NCBI GenBank assembly: GCA_963747315.1
Contig: CAVVEQ010000013.1
Location: forward strand, 992,001 to 1,056,000
Length of the DNA stretch: 64,000 bases
Source of the DNA: CAVVEQ01 sp963747315
Lineage (GTDB): Bacteria > Chloroflexota > Anaerolineae > Anaerolineales > Anaerolineaceae
Direction of reading: 5' to 3'
Under the pieces are notes generated by a model that had not been told where the DNA came from, did not search any database, and saw nothing but the letters and a program-made list of their open reading frames with translations. Of this stretch, positions 46,008-55,397 are shown one piece after another (positions within the stretch are counted from its first letter, which is position 1; each line of letters opens with the position of its first letter). Position numbers and translations under genes: made by a program.

Positions 46008-46937
46008 TCACCCTTCAAGTGCTCGACCGATGTTTTCAGGATTGGTGATCAACCCCTGTTTTCCACCGGCTTCCAGGAACCAGATGATCGCCTGGATTTT
46101 GGGCGCCATGGAACCCTTGGCAAAATGGGTGCCTTCTGCCAGGTATTGCTTGGCTTCTGCCATCGTCATCTTATCCAGCCATTTTTCATCCGGTTTGCCA
46201 TAATTCAGGGCAACTTTCTCAACAGCCGTGGAGATGAGCAGCAGGTCAGCTTTGATCAAACGAGCGAGCAGGCTGCTGGCAAAATCCTTGTCGATCACTG
46301 CGGCGGTCCCAACAAGTTCACCATTATCGCCTTCAATGACCGGAATGCCACCCCCACCAACGGTAACAACCACCGTACCGGAATCGATAAGCGCTTTGAC
46401 GGACTCGAGTTCAACAACTTCCTCCGGTAAGGGAGAAGCCACAACCCGCCTCCAGCCGCGCCCGGCATCCTCCACCACGCTCCAGCCCAGGTCCTTCTGG
46501 CGCTGTTTGGCATCGGCTTCATCCATAAAACCACCGATGGGTTTGCTGGGATTCTGGAATGCCTTATCGTTCTTGTTTACCTTCACCTGGGTGACCACTG
46601 TGCAAACTGGTTTCTTGATCCCGCGGCGTTTGAATTCGTTCTGCAGGTTCTGCTGCAATGAATACCCGATCGCGCCCTGCGAATCCGCTCCACAGACATC
46701 CAGCGGAACCTCATGCATACCTTCCACCTTGTGAGCGATCTCCGAACGGCGCAGGATGAAACCAACCTGCGGGCCGTTTCCGTGGCCAATGGCCACATCC
46801 CAGCCGGCTTCGATCATATCGGCGATATGAAAGGTGGATTCCTTTGCTGCCAGATATTGGTCTTCCACAGTCTGGTGATTGTTATCCTTGATCAGCGAAT
46901 TTCCGCCGATGGCTACAACTGCAACTTTTTTGGTCAT
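46008..46937 (-). CDS. arcC: Carbamate kinase
   Basis: 309 residues. Motifs of the amino-acid-kinase fold are present: VVAIGGNSLI, GHGNGPQVGFIL, GRGWRRVVASPLP, VTVGGGGIPVIE and IDKDFASSLLA. In catabolism it transfers phosphate from carbamoyl phosphate to ADP. Placed directly after two carbamoyltransferase genes, it is the ATP-forming step of the cluster. AAGGAG precedes the ATG, and a strong hairpin follows the stop. Confidence 0.95.
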   Translation of the reverse strand: MTKKVAVVAIGGNSLIKDNNHQTVEDQYLAAKESTFHIADMIEAGWDVAIGHGNGPQVGFILRRSEIAHKVEGMHEVPLDVCGADSQGAIGYSLQQNLQNEFKRRGIKKPVCTVVTQVKVNKNDKAFQNPSKPIGGFMDEADAKQRQKDLGWSVVEDAGRGWRRVVASPLPEEVVELESVKALIDSGTVVVTVGGGGIPVIEGDNGELVGTAAVIDKDFASSLLARLIKADLLLISTAVEKVALNYGKPDEKWLDKMTMAEAKQYLAEGTHFAKGSMAPKIQAIIWFLEAGGKQGLITNPENIGRALEG

Positions 46938-46959
46938 TATTAATATTCTCCTTTAACAT

Positions 46960-47940
46960 TTATCCCATGGTCAAAGCCATCACCGCTTTTTGAGCGTGCA
47001 GGCGGTTTTCGGCTTCATCGTACACCACGGATTGAGGACCATCCATAACAGCGTCGGTCACTTCGATATTCCGGTCGGCGGGCAGTGGATGCATATAGAT
47101 GGCATCCTTCTTGGCCAACTTCATCCGGCGTTCGTCGGTGATCCAGCTTGAGTATTTCTTGATGATCTCGGCACCCTCTTTTTCGTCGGGGGTGTGAACC
47201 ATGGCACCCCAGGATTTGGCATAGATGATATCCGCATCCTTGAAAGCCTTGTCCATGTCATCCACCACTTCAAAACCAACCCCGGCTTTCTTCGCTTCTG
47301 CCTCGGCCTGTTCCATGATCCCTGGCATCAGTTTGAACTCAGGCGGGTGGGCCAAAACAACATCCATGCCAAAACGCGGCATTTGCAGAATCAGGCTCTG
47401 CGGCACTGACATGGGTTTCTGGTAGGATGCGGCATACGCCCAGGAAACAACCATCTTCTTCTTGCGCAGGTCGCGGCCTTTCTTTTCCATGATCGTCATC
47501 AGGTCCGCTAGGCACTGGAAGGGATGGTAGATATCGCACTGCATGTTTAAAACTGGAACGCGGGAATGCTTGGCAACATTGTTGAGATAACCATTGCCCT
47601 CGCCCCAGGTGACATGCCGGATGGCGATGCCATCGAAATATCGACCGAAGATCTCGCCGATCTCTTTGGGGGTATCCCCATGGGAGATCTGGGTAGTCTT
47701 GGAATCGATGAAAGCGCCGTGACCGCCCAACTGGGCGATACCCGCCTCAAAAGAACCGCGGGTGCGTGTGCTGCTGAAAAAGAACAGCATCGCTAGCACC
47801 TTATCGCGCAGGTAGGCATGCGGCTCATTGAGCGCGCGTTTGCGTTTCAGGTCAAAAGCCACATCCAGAACGGTTTCGACTTCTTCCTTGCTGAAATCGA
47901 GGTCGCCGATCAGGTCACGGCCGTGCAAATAGGTCTGCAT
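46960..47940 (-). CDS. ygeW: YgeW-like (knotted type) carbamoyltransferase
   Basis: 326 residues. The carbamoyl-phosphate site is FFSSTRTRGSFE, IRHVTWGEG and YHPFQCLADLMTI. The second-substrate side has YAKSWGAMV and MHPLPADRNIEV, patterns of the YgeW/acetyl- or succinyl-ornithine transcarbamylase branch rather than classic ornithine transcarbamylase. It probably runs in reverse on a ureido acid from the dihydropyrimidinase step, releasing carbamoyl phosphate. The substrate is unproven. AAGGAGG precedes the ATG. The arcC gene follows 22 bases later. Confidence 0.85.
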   Translation of the reverse strand: MQTYLHGRDLIGDLDFSKEEVETVLDVAFDLKRKRALNEPHAYLRDKVLAMLFFFSSTRTRGSFEAGIAQLGGHGAFIDSKTTQISHGDTPKEIGEIFGRYFDGIAIRHVTWGEGNGYLNNVAKHSRVPVLNMQCDIYHPFQCLADLMTIMEKKGRDLRKKKMVVSWAYAASYQKPMSVPQSLILQMPRFGMDVVLAHPPEFKLMPGIMEQAEAEAKKAGVGFEVVDDMDKAFKDADIIYAKSWGAMVHTPDEKEGAEIIKKYSSWITDERRMKLAKKDAIYMHPLPADRNIEVTDAVMDGPQSVVYDEAENRLHAQKAVMALTMG

Positions 47941-47970
47941 TTTTCCTCCTTATGAACTTTCTACCCAGGA

Positions 47971-48921
47971 TTATTCCATTGCGCCTAACACAAGCCCCAG
48001 CAGCGCCATGCGCATCACGACACCATTGAAGGCCTCCTGCCAGTAGCGCGACCAGCGGGTGATATCCACATCGGGCGGGATCTCGTCCATGCGCGGCAGG
48101 GAATGCAGCAGGATGGCATCCGATTTCGCCTTGCTGGAAAGCAGCTCCCGGGTGATCTTGTAATTCGCGGGGGTCATACCGTGATCGCCGGCTTCCTGGC
48201 GGGATTGAGTGTAGTCCGGCTGGACCACCGGCTCAACCAGGATCACGTCTGCATCAGCAATTGCCTGTTCAACATGTTCGGCTTCGGTGAAATCCACACT
48301 GTAGGATTTCAGCTCGGCCTTGAACTCATCGGTCAGGCTCATCTCAGGCGGAGCAACGAAGGTGATCGGGCAATCGAATTGTGAAAGCGCATAACCGAGA
48401 GAATGCATGGTACGCATGCGCATATCCCCAACTGCCAGCCAGCGCAGCCCGTCGATGGTTCCACGTTCGGTCAGGACGGTGTAAAGATCGGTGAGGATTT
48501 GGGTGGGGTGTTCGCCCCAACCGTCGCCACCGTTAATGATCGGCACAGAAGCCCACTTGGCGGCTTCGTGCGGCGCACCCTGTTGGAAGTGGCGCATCAC
48601 GATCACATCCCCGTAGAACTCGAGCATCTTGACGGTATCCTTGATGCTCTCCTGGTACCAGTCACCGGCACGGGTCATCTTCGCATCGGAGAACCCGGTG
48701 ACATGGCCACCCAGGCGGTGCATAGCGGCTTCGTGGGCCAGCCTGGTGCGGGTGGATGGCTGGTAGAAAGCGGTCACCATGGTCTTCTCGGCGAGAAGAT
48801 CACTGTTACGGCGGGATTTAGCGATGGGCGCCATCTCATCCGCAACTTCGAACACATGGAAGAACTCCTGGCGTTCGAATTCTTTTAGAGACAAAATATC
48901 ACGACCTACAAAACTACGCAT
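47971..48921 (-). CDS. Aspartate-carbamoyltransferase-like protein with altered amino-acid site
   Basis: 316 residues in the PyrB fold. The carbamoyl-phosphate residues are kept: YQPSTRTRLAHEAA, VMRHFQQGAP, HPTQILTDLYT and GDMRMRTMHS. However, by-eye alignment shows the 80s-loop lysine replaced within RAGDWYQES, and the aspartate-binding Arg of TRVQ replaced in VEPVVQPDY. HPLPRVDE has become HSLPRMDE. The second substrate is thus unlikely to be aspartate. With ygeW, arcC and dihydropyrimidinase it points to catabolic ureido chemistry. AAGGAG precedes the ATG. Confidence 0.82.
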   Translation of the reverse strand: MRSFVGRDILSLKEFERQEFFHVFEVADEMAPIAKSRRNSDLLAEKTMVTAFYQPSTRTRLAHEAAMHRLGGHVTGFSDAKMTRAGDWYQESIKDTVKMLEFYGDVIVMRHFQQGAPHEAAKWASVPIINGGDGWGEHPTQILTDLYTVLTERGTIDGLRWLAVGDMRMRTMHSLGYALSQFDCPITFVAPPEMSLTDEFKAELKSYSVDFTEAEHVEQAIADADVILVEPVVQPDYTQSRQEAGDHGMTPANYKITRELLSSKAKSDAILLHSLPRMDEIPPDVDITRWSRYWQEAFNGVVMRMALLGLVLGAME

Positions 48922-48977
48922 TTCACACTCCTTTTTAAATTGTTAGATTTGGATTCCGAACTTGCTTTGAAAGCTGG

Positions 48978-49727
48978 TTATTTCACTCCCTTCACCCGCC
49001 GCACCACATGGAAGCGGAAATAACCCGGCAGGAAGAAGCTGCTGGAATGATCCACCAATTCCCCGCCGGCAGTGTACAACTTTGCTGTGAATTTCAATAA
49101 GACATCACCCCGCTGGATCTGCAACGCGCGGGCAATTTCAGAGGGTGCAGCCACTGCCTGGATCTCCGTTTTGGAATGATCCAGTTGCGACGTACCGCGT
49201 TTCAGCAGCCAATCGAGTACGGAACCGGTGAATCTTTCCTTCAAACCATTATCCGGCAGAATTTCCACCGGAAGCAGGTCAATCAAGAATGCCACAGGCC
49301 GTTCCTCCGCGTTAATGACTCTGGTTAGCCGCACCAGTGGCGTTCCGACTGGCCTGGTAAACATGTTGGACTGATCAATATCCGCATCAAGATGTTCGAT
49401 ATTGAGCATCCCCATCGAAACCTGTAAGCCCATCCTCGCAGCAATACTTTCAATGCTTTCTAAAACCTCAACGCCCGCATCGATGATTTGCTGGTGCCTG
49501 ACCACAAAGGTGCCTACCCCCTGGCGGCGTCTGATCAAGCCCTGTTCTTCGAAAGCGCGCATCGCTTCACGCAATGTTGCGCGGGAAACGCCAAGCTGCT
49601 TGGCCAATTCCGGTTCAGAGGGCAACTTGCCGCCTGGTTGGACCTTCCCAATCACGGTGGCCAGTTCACCCTGAAGGCGTTTGAACGGTTGCTCTTTTTT
49701 CGTTTTCTTGTCTTTTTGAATAGGCAT
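48978..49727 (-). CDS. GntR/HutC-family regulator of the nucleobase cluster
   Basis: 249 residues. The winged helix (about 15-80) has KLPSEPELAKQLGVSRATLR and RRRQGVGTFVV. A UTRA domain (about 100-245) has VRLTRVINAEERPVAFLID and ends FLPGYFRFHVVRR. Such regulators usually sense a pathway metabolite. Encoded 15 bases after adenine deaminase and before the carbamoyltransferases, so probably controlling these genes. Candidate sites include the palindrome near 45805. Confidence 0.9.
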   Translation of the reverse strand: MPIQKDKKTKKEQPFKRLQGELATVIGKVQPGGKLPSEPELAKQLGVSRATLREAMRAFEEQGLIRRRQGVGTFVVRHQQIIDAGVEVLESIESIAARMGLQVSMGMLNIEHLDADIDQSNMFTRPVGTPLVRLTRVINAEERPVAFLIDLLPVEILPDNGLKERFTGSVLDWLLKRGTSQLDHSKTEIQAVAAPSEIARALQIQRGDVLLKFTAKLYTAGGELVDHSSSFFLPGYFRFHVVRRVKGVK

Positions 49728-49742
49728 GATTCAAATAGTTCC

Positions 49743-51539
49743 TTATTCAACCGCCGGAGTAAAGGAGAACCTGGTGACATCCACCAATCCCAGGTCTGAA
49801 ATCCGAAGCTCGGGAATAACCACCAATGCCAGCAGGCTGAGCTGCATGTTCGGGCTTTCCAGGTTGCAACCGCAGGTTTGAAATCCTTCCAATACCCCGG
49901 CAGCTTTCCGGGCAACTTCTTCTGCGGGTTGATTGGACATCAGCCCGGCAATTGGCAGCTCCACCTTGCCGATCACTTTGCCATCCCGGATGACAACCTG
50001 ACCGCCACCGCATTCCGCGAGAGTGTTGGCAGCCAGAGCCATATTCAGTTCGTCTGTACCAGCAACGATCATATGGTGACTATCGTGCGCAACGGTTGTA
50101 GCCACAGCGCATTTACCCTTGAAGCCAAACCCCTGAACCAGCGCGGTCTGCACCCGGCCGGTGGATTTATGGCGCTCAACCAGGGCAATCTTGGCCAGGT
50201 CCCGGTCGGGGTCAACCAGGATCTCATCACCAGAGGCAGTTACCATGATTTTCAAGTGGCGGGTTGGTGCCTGGTTCTCAATCACACCAATTACATTGGC
50301 TGTGAGATGATCACGATCTGCACCTTCCGGTAAAACCAGTTTAAAATCTTTCGCTTTGAGCGGTCTTGGGAGATGCACCGACCCGCACGCCCAATCGGGA
50401 TAATCACATGAAGGCATTTCGATGGAGATCTTCCCATTTTTCGCGATCAACTCGCCGCGGCAGAAGACCATTCCAGCCTGAAAATCCTCCAAGTCTTTCA
50501 CCAGCAGGATATCCGCATACCGCCCGGGGGCGATCATACCCATGTTACGGCTGACGCCGAAATATTCGGCTGTATTGATCGTCGCCATCTGGAGTGCGGT
50601 GATGGGCGGGATGCCAACGGAAATGGCGTGCCGTATGACCCGGTCCATGTGGCCTTCATCCACAAGCGTTTGGGAGTGAGAGTCATCCGTGCAGAGCAAA
50701 AATCGGCTCGAATTTAACCTCAGCTCTGTCACAGCCGCAGCTTGTGCTTGCACGTCCTTCCAACCTGATCCGAATCGCAGCATAACCCGCATCCCCTGTC
50801 GGGCACGCTCAATCGCATCCTCCAGCCGGGTGCCCTCGTGGTCATCCTGGGGTCCGCCGGCAATGTACCCGTGAAAGGGTAGCCCCAGATCGGTGGAGGC
50901 ATAGTGTCCGCCAATTACCTTATCCGCCTGGCGGGTGATGGCCATTTCAGCATGCATCTTGTCATCCCCGTTAAATACGCCGGGGAAATTCATCACCTCG
51001 CCCAACCCGATGATGCCAGGCCATGTCATTGCTTCAGCCACTTCGGTGGGTCCCAGGGTTTCCCCCGGGGTCTCCAGACCCGGCGCTGATGGCACGCAGG
51101 AAGGCATCTGAACGAATACCTGGATGGGTTGGTTCTGGGCTTCATCCACCATCAGGCGCACCCCACGCAATCCGAAGACATTAGCGATCTCATGCGGGTC
51201 AATGAACATGCCTGTGGTGCCGTGGGGGATCACCGCGCGGACAAATTCGGTTACCGTCAGCATGCCGGATTCAACATGCATATGGGCATCCAGCAGCCCG
51301 GGAACCAGGTATTGGCCGGCAGCCTCGATCACGCGTGTATTCTTGCCAATGGTATGGCTGGCATCCGAGCCGACATAGGCGATGCGGTGCCCGAGGATGG
51401 CGATATCGGTGTGCGGCAGGATCTCACCGGATTGCACACAAACCCATTGCCCATCCCTGATGACGATATCTGCCGGTTGCCGTCCCATGGCGCAGGCCAC
51501 CAAAGCGCGGGTATCCTTGTAGCCAAATCCATAGCTCAT
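49743..51539 (-). CDS. ade: Adenine deaminase
   Basis: 598 residues, the normal length. GLLDAHMHVESGMLT, the signature DPHEIANVFG, GLGEVMNFPGV and CTDDSHSQTLVDEGHMD define the AdeC family of metal-dependent deaminases. It converts adenine to hypoxanthine plus ammonia, feeding the molybdenum hydroxylase. The C-terminal half has VAHDSHHMIVAGT. GGAAGG precedes the ATG, and the stop of the upstream amidohydrolase lies 3 bases before it. Confidence 0.95.
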   Translation of the reverse strand: MSYGFGYKDTRALVACAMGRQPADIVIRDGQWVCVQSGEILPHTDIAILGHRIAYVGSDASHTIGKNTRVIEAAGQYLVPGLLDAHMHVESGMLTVTEFVRAVIPHGTTGMFIDPHEIANVFGLRGVRLMVDEAQNQPIQVFVQMPSCVPSAPGLETPGETLGPTEVAEAMTWPGIIGLGEVMNFPGVFNGDDKMHAEMAITRQADKVIGGHYASTDLGLPFHGYIAGGPQDDHEGTRLEDAIERARQGMRVMLRFGSGWKDVQAQAAAVTELRLNSSRFLLCTDDSHSQTLVDEGHMDRVIRHAISVGIPPITALQMATINTAEYFGVSRNMGMIAPGRYADILLVKDLEDFQAGMVFCRGELIAKNGKISIEMPSCDYPDWACGSVHLPRPLKAKDFKLVLPEGADRDHLTANVIGVIENQAPTRHLKIMVTASGDEILVDPDRDLAKIALVERHKSTGRVQTALVQGFGFKGKCAVATTVAHDSHHMIVAGTDELNMALAANTLAECGGGQVVIRDGKVIGKVELPIAGLMSNQPAEEVARKAAGVLEGFQTCGCNLESPNMQLSLLALVVIPELRISDLGLVDVTRFSFTPAVE

Positions 51540-51542
51540 GGG

Positions 51543-52929
51543 TTAACCTTCCAGCAGCCTTCGGGCTGCCGCGTTGTGCCGCTCAATATGGGTGGGTAGA
51601 TCAAGTGTGGTAAGTTGACCCTCGCGGACGATGCACTTACCGCCGACAATGTTGTAGTCAACATTCACCGGGGAACAGAACAGCACGGCTGCTACCGGGT
51701 CGTGCAGCGCGCCGCTGAACTCCAGCCGGTTAAGGTTGATCGCAATCAGGTCGGCGCATTTGCCTTTCTCCAGGCTGCCAATATCCTCTCGTCCCAGCAC
51801 CGCTGCCCCGCCTCGAGTGGCTAGATCCAGTGCCTCCCGGGCGGTGAGGATGGGCGGTGCGCCATCGCTGCTAAGGGATGCGCCTTCTATCCCAGCACGC
51901 AATCTCGCCAGCAGCATGGCCTGGCGGGCTTCCGCCAGCATGTGCGAGCCGTCGTTGCTTGCCGAGCCATCCACACCCAGGCCTAGTTTCACACCGGATT
52001 GCATGTACTCGCGTACCGGTGCGATCCCGGAGGCCAGGCGCATGTTGGAGGATGGGCAGTGAGCCACCCCGCAGCCGGTATTTTTATAGACCTGGATCTC
52101 TTCCCGGCCGACATGGACTGAATGAGCAAACCAGACGTCCTCCCCCACCCAATCCAGGCTCTGCATGTAGGCAACCGGTTTATGCCCGAATTGTTGCAGG
52201 CAAAAAGCATCTTCATCCTGAGTTTCCGCCAGATGCGTATGAAGATGCAAGCCGTGCTCGCGTGCCAAAAGGGCACTTTGGCGCATTAATTCACCAGTTA
52301 CGCTGAAAGGTGAGCAGGGAGCCAGTACGATCTGCACCATCGCACCGGGATTCGGATCATGGTAACGCTCGATCAGTCTCTGGCTATCTTTAAGGATGGC
52401 TTCTTCGCTATCCACAACGCTATCAGGAGGCAGCCCACCCTTACTCTCCCCCAGGCTCATCGAACCGCGGGATGCCTGGATGCGCACACCCATTTCCTGG
52501 GCGGCAGCGATCTCATCATCCAGTGAGGAGCCGTTGGGAAACAGGTACAGGTGATCGGAAGCCGTGGTGCAACCGGAAAGGAGCCAGTTCCGCCAGGGCT
52601 GTTTTTGTCGAAACAAAGATATCCTCGGGGGTCATCCGCGCCCAGATCGGGTAGAGCGTTTTCAGCCAATTGAATAGATTGGAATTCTGAGCTGCCGGAA
52701 CCGCACGAGTGAGGGTTTGATAAAAATGATGGTGGCAGTTGACCAATCCCGGCAACACCAGGTGCCCGCTCAGATCAAGGATTTCATCGGCGGTGTCAGG
52801 CAGTTCCCCGCTGACCCCCACATGTTCGATGAATCCATCCCTGGCAAAAATACCACCGCGGGGTATCTCCCGGCGGTGATCATCCATGGTTACAAGAATT
52901 GTTGCGTTTTTGATCAGAAGCGTGGACAT
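51543..52929 (-). pseudogene. 8-oxoguanine deaminase-like amidohydrolase (SsnA/AtzB group), one frameshift
   Basis: About 460 residues once joined. Frame 1 has GLVNCHHHFYQTLTRAVP and LFNWLKTLYPIWARM, strongly recalling 8-oxoguanine deaminases. The other frame, from about 52585, has LSGCTTASDHLYLFPNG, LHTHLAETQDED, HSVHVGREE, HCPSSNMRLASG and LGVDGSASND, giving all metal ligands. Likely turns 8-oxoguanine to urate or deaminates guanine. The frames cross in a Leu/Ala-rich stretch near 52560-52590. Start at 52929 has GGAAGG upstream. Sits before adenine deaminase with a 3-base gap. Confidence 0.85.
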
Positions 52930-53031
52930 GGGAATCCCTTCCAAAGAAAAACTCGAACGGATTTCTCTGTTCGAGTTTACCGAATTCCAGTCAAAAAGTC
53001 AATTGTCAGACAATACTGATTTTCCGTGTCG

Positions 53032-53910
53032 TCATTCATCCGCAAGTTTTGCTGCCTTCAGGGTGCTGCGCAGGAGCATGGCGATCGTCATTGGTCCAAC
53101 CCCTCCGGGAACAGGCGTTATCGCAGATGCGACTTCCTTCACCTCATCGTATGCAACATCCCCCACCAGCCGGTACCCGCGCGGGCGGGAAGCATCCTCC
53201 ACACGATTGATGCCCACATCGATCACCACCGCCCCAGGTTTGACCCAATCCCCGCGCACCATTTCCGTGCGACCCACCGCCGCCACCAGGATATCCGCCG
53301 AGCGGGTGATCTCCTTCAGGTTCTTGGATTTTGAATGACAAAGGGTAATGGTCGCATTCGCCCGGAGCAGAAGCAGTGCTACCGGCATTCCCACTATATT
53401 TGACCTCCCCAGAACCACAGCATTCATCCCTCCCAGGTTGGGTGTGTATTTATGCAGCAGGTACATCACCCCGGAGGGCGTGGCAGGCACGAAGAGCGGA
53501 TCACGTCCCTTCTGCGCCAGGCGCCCGATATTTACCGGATGGAAGCCATCCACATCCTTTTCTATCCGCACTGTGGAAAGTACTTTTTCCTCATCCAACC
53601 CGGAAGGCAAGGGTAATTGCACCAGGATCCCATGAACAGCCGGGTCATCGTTTAATTTCTTGACCAGATCGACCACCTCGCCAAGCTTGGCGTTTTCAGG
53701 TAATTCATACCCGAAGGAAACGATACCCGCTTCCTGACAGGCTTTATGCTTAGAACGGACGTAAACATGTGATGCGGGGTTTTCCCCCACCAGGACGGTT
53801 GCCAGCCCGGGCACCGGTTTTCCCGCCTGGATCCGCTCTTTTACTTCGGCTGCCACTTCTCCGCGAATCTGCTCCGAGATCGCGGCACCATCAATCACAG
53901 TTGCTGTCAT
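53032..53910 (-). CDS. folD: Methylene-THF dehydrogenase / methenyl-THF cyclohydrolase
   Basis: 292 residues. YVRSKHKACQEAGI holds the catalytic lysine, VQLPLPSG and DVDGFHPVNIGRL are standard, and VLGRSNIVGMPVALLLL is the NADP loop. FolD interconverts 5,10-methylene-, methenyl- and 10-formyl-tetrahydrofolate. It is a housekeeping gene, but its position at the head of a purine-breakdown cluster is notable because purine fermentation releases formimino carbons onto folate. GGAGG precedes the ATG. Confidence 0.97.
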   Translation of the reverse strand: MTATVIDGAAISEQIRGEVAAEVKERIQAGKPVPGLATVLVGENPASHVYVRSKHKACQEAGIVSFGYELPENAKLGEVVDLVKKLNDDPAVHGILVQLPLPSGLDEEKVLSTVRIEKDVDGFHPVNIGRLAQKGRDPLFVPATPSGVMYLLHKYTPNLGGMNAVVLGRSNIVGMPVALLLLRANATITLCHSKSKNLKEITRSADILVAAVGRTEMVRGDWVKPGAVVIDVGINRVEDASRPRGYRLVGDVAYDEVKEVASAITPVPGGVGPMTIAMLLRSTLKAAKLADE

Positions 53911-53960
53911 GAGTAACCTCCAGAATTCAGGGTTGATTATAAACCTGACCCTTTACGGAA

Positions 53961-53988
53961 TTCACCATTTATTCCTTTAAGCTATAAT
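53961..53988 (+). promoter_or_regulatory. Promoter of the UDP-glucose dehydrogenase gene
   Basis: TTCACC (53961-53966) and TATAAT (53983-53988) are spaced 16 bases and sit about 20 bases before the ATG. Confidence 0.5.
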
Positions 53989-54008
53989 TTCAAGAAAGGA
54001 AACCACTT

Positions 54009-55328
54009 ATGAGCAATATTTGCGTCATCGGAACAGGATATGTCGGCCTGGTCACTGGGGTTTGTTTCGCCGATCTCGGCAATCGCGTGGTCTGCCTGGA
54101 CGTGGATCAGAAACGAATCGACGGCCTCAAGAATAATATCATGCCCATATATGAGCCCGGGTTGGAGCAGCTCACCATCCAAAATGTCAAAGCCGGGAGG
54201 CTCAGCTTTACCACCAATTACCACGCAGCGCTGGAAGGTATGGAATTCGCTTTCATTGCCGTTGGTACCCCCTCGGGGGTGGAAGGCGAAGCCGACTTGC
54301 AATATATCCGCGCCGCGGCGGAATCCATCGCGGAAAATATCGATACCCCTATGATCGTGGTCAATAAATCCACTGTTCCGGTGGGCACCGGTGACTGGGT
54401 GGCGGATGTGATCCGTAAAAAACGCGCCGGTAAAACCCTGGATTTTAAGGTTGTTTCCAACCCGGAGTTTTTGCGAGAGGGATCCGCAATCAATGATTTT
54501 ATGAGCCCGGACCGCGTGGTGCTGGGTTCGATGGATAAGGGAGCAACCGAACAGGTTGCCCGCTTATATTCATCCCTGCGTTGCCCCATCCTCATCACGG
54601 ACCTTCGAACCGCGGAGATGATCAAGTATGCCTCGAACGCCTTTCTGGCGACCCGTATCTCGTTTATTAATGAAATCGCAAACATGTGCGAGGAGATGGG
54701 CGCGGATGTTCGCGAGGTTGCCCAGGGCATGGGTTTGGATAAACGCATCGGGCATGCCTTCCTAGATGCCGGGTTGGGTTGGGGAGGCAGCTGCTTCCCC
54801 AAAGATGTGAAAGCCCTGGAGCATATGGCCGTTCTAAATGGGACCCATCCGCAGCTACTCCAGGCAGTGATGGAAATCAACCGTAACCAACGTCGCCGTG
54901 CGGTGCTGAAATTGCGAAAGGCGCTGGGAGGCCTGAATGAAAAAGTAGTCGGTGTGCTCGGTCTTTCCTTCAAACCCAACACCGATGACGTCCGCGATGC
55001 CCCTGCCCTGGAGGTGATCCGCCTGCTGGAAAACGAAGGTGCGACGGTGAAGGTCTATGACCCCCAGGCAATGGAAGTAGCTGCGCCTTACATAAAGAAA
55101 GCAGTTTTTTGCGATGATCCTTATTGCGCGGTGACCGACGTAGATGCGCTCGTCCTGGCAACGGAGTGGAATGAGTTCAAGCAGCTTGATTTCCCCCGCA
55201 TCCGCTCGCTCATGCGCAACCCTGTGATTCTGGATGGGCGTAATCTCTGGGATGGCGAAGCCCTGCGTGCGATGGGTTTTACCTATTTTGGGATCGGACG
55301 CGGTGTGACAGTGAACCCCAGGGACTGA
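54009..55328 (+). CDS. ugd: UDP-glucose 6-dehydrogenase
   Basis: 439 residues. The NAD site is VIGTGYVGLVTGVCFADLG, the substrate region is VSNPEFLREGSAINDFM, and the catalytic cysteine is in GWGGSCFPKDVKAL. The C-terminal domain has LGLSFKPNTDDVRDAPAL. It oxidises UDP-glucose to UDP-glucuronate for polysaccharide synthesis. AAAGGA precedes the ATG. Stands alone between folD (divergent) and a bidirectional terminator. Confidence 0.96.
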   Translation: MSNICVIGTGYVGLVTGVCFADLGNRVVCLDVDQKRIDGLKNNIMPIYEPGLEQLTIQNVKAGRLSFTTNYHAALEGMEFAFIAVGTPSGVEGEADLQYIRAAAESIAENIDTPMIVVNKSTVPVGTGDWVADVIRKKRAGKTLDFKVVSNPEFLREGSAINDFMSPDRVVLGSMDKGATEQVARLYSSLRCPILITDLRTAEMIKYASNAFLATRISFINEIANMCEEMGADVREVAQGMGLDKRIGHAFLDAGLGWGGSCFPKDVKALEHMAVLNGTHPQLLQAVMEINRNQRRRAVLKLRKALGGLNEKVVGVLGLSFKPNTDDVRDAPALEVIRLLENEGATVKVYDPQAMEVAAPYIKKAVFCDDPYCAVTDVDALVLATEWNEFKQLDFPRIRSLMRNPVILDGRNLWDGEALRAMGFTYFGIGRGVTVNPRD

Positions 55329-55356
55329 CCCTGAATTTATTCAGGCTTATAAAACA

Positions 55357-55384
55357 AACGGGAACCGAAAGGTTCCCGTTTTTG
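55357..55384. terminator. Bidirectional intrinsic terminator
   Basis: AACGGGAACC (55357-55366), a GAAA loop and GGTTCCCGTT (55371-55380), followed by TTTT. The reverse direction has TTTGTTTT. It serves the convergent ugd and methylmalonyl-CoA epimerase genes. Confidence 0.92.
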
Positions 55385-55397
55385 TGTCCAGCAAGGA

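Noticed and set aside
47971..48921. Assignment as biosynthetic pyrB
   Set aside because: Key aspartate-site residues seem replaced and the neighbours are catabolic.
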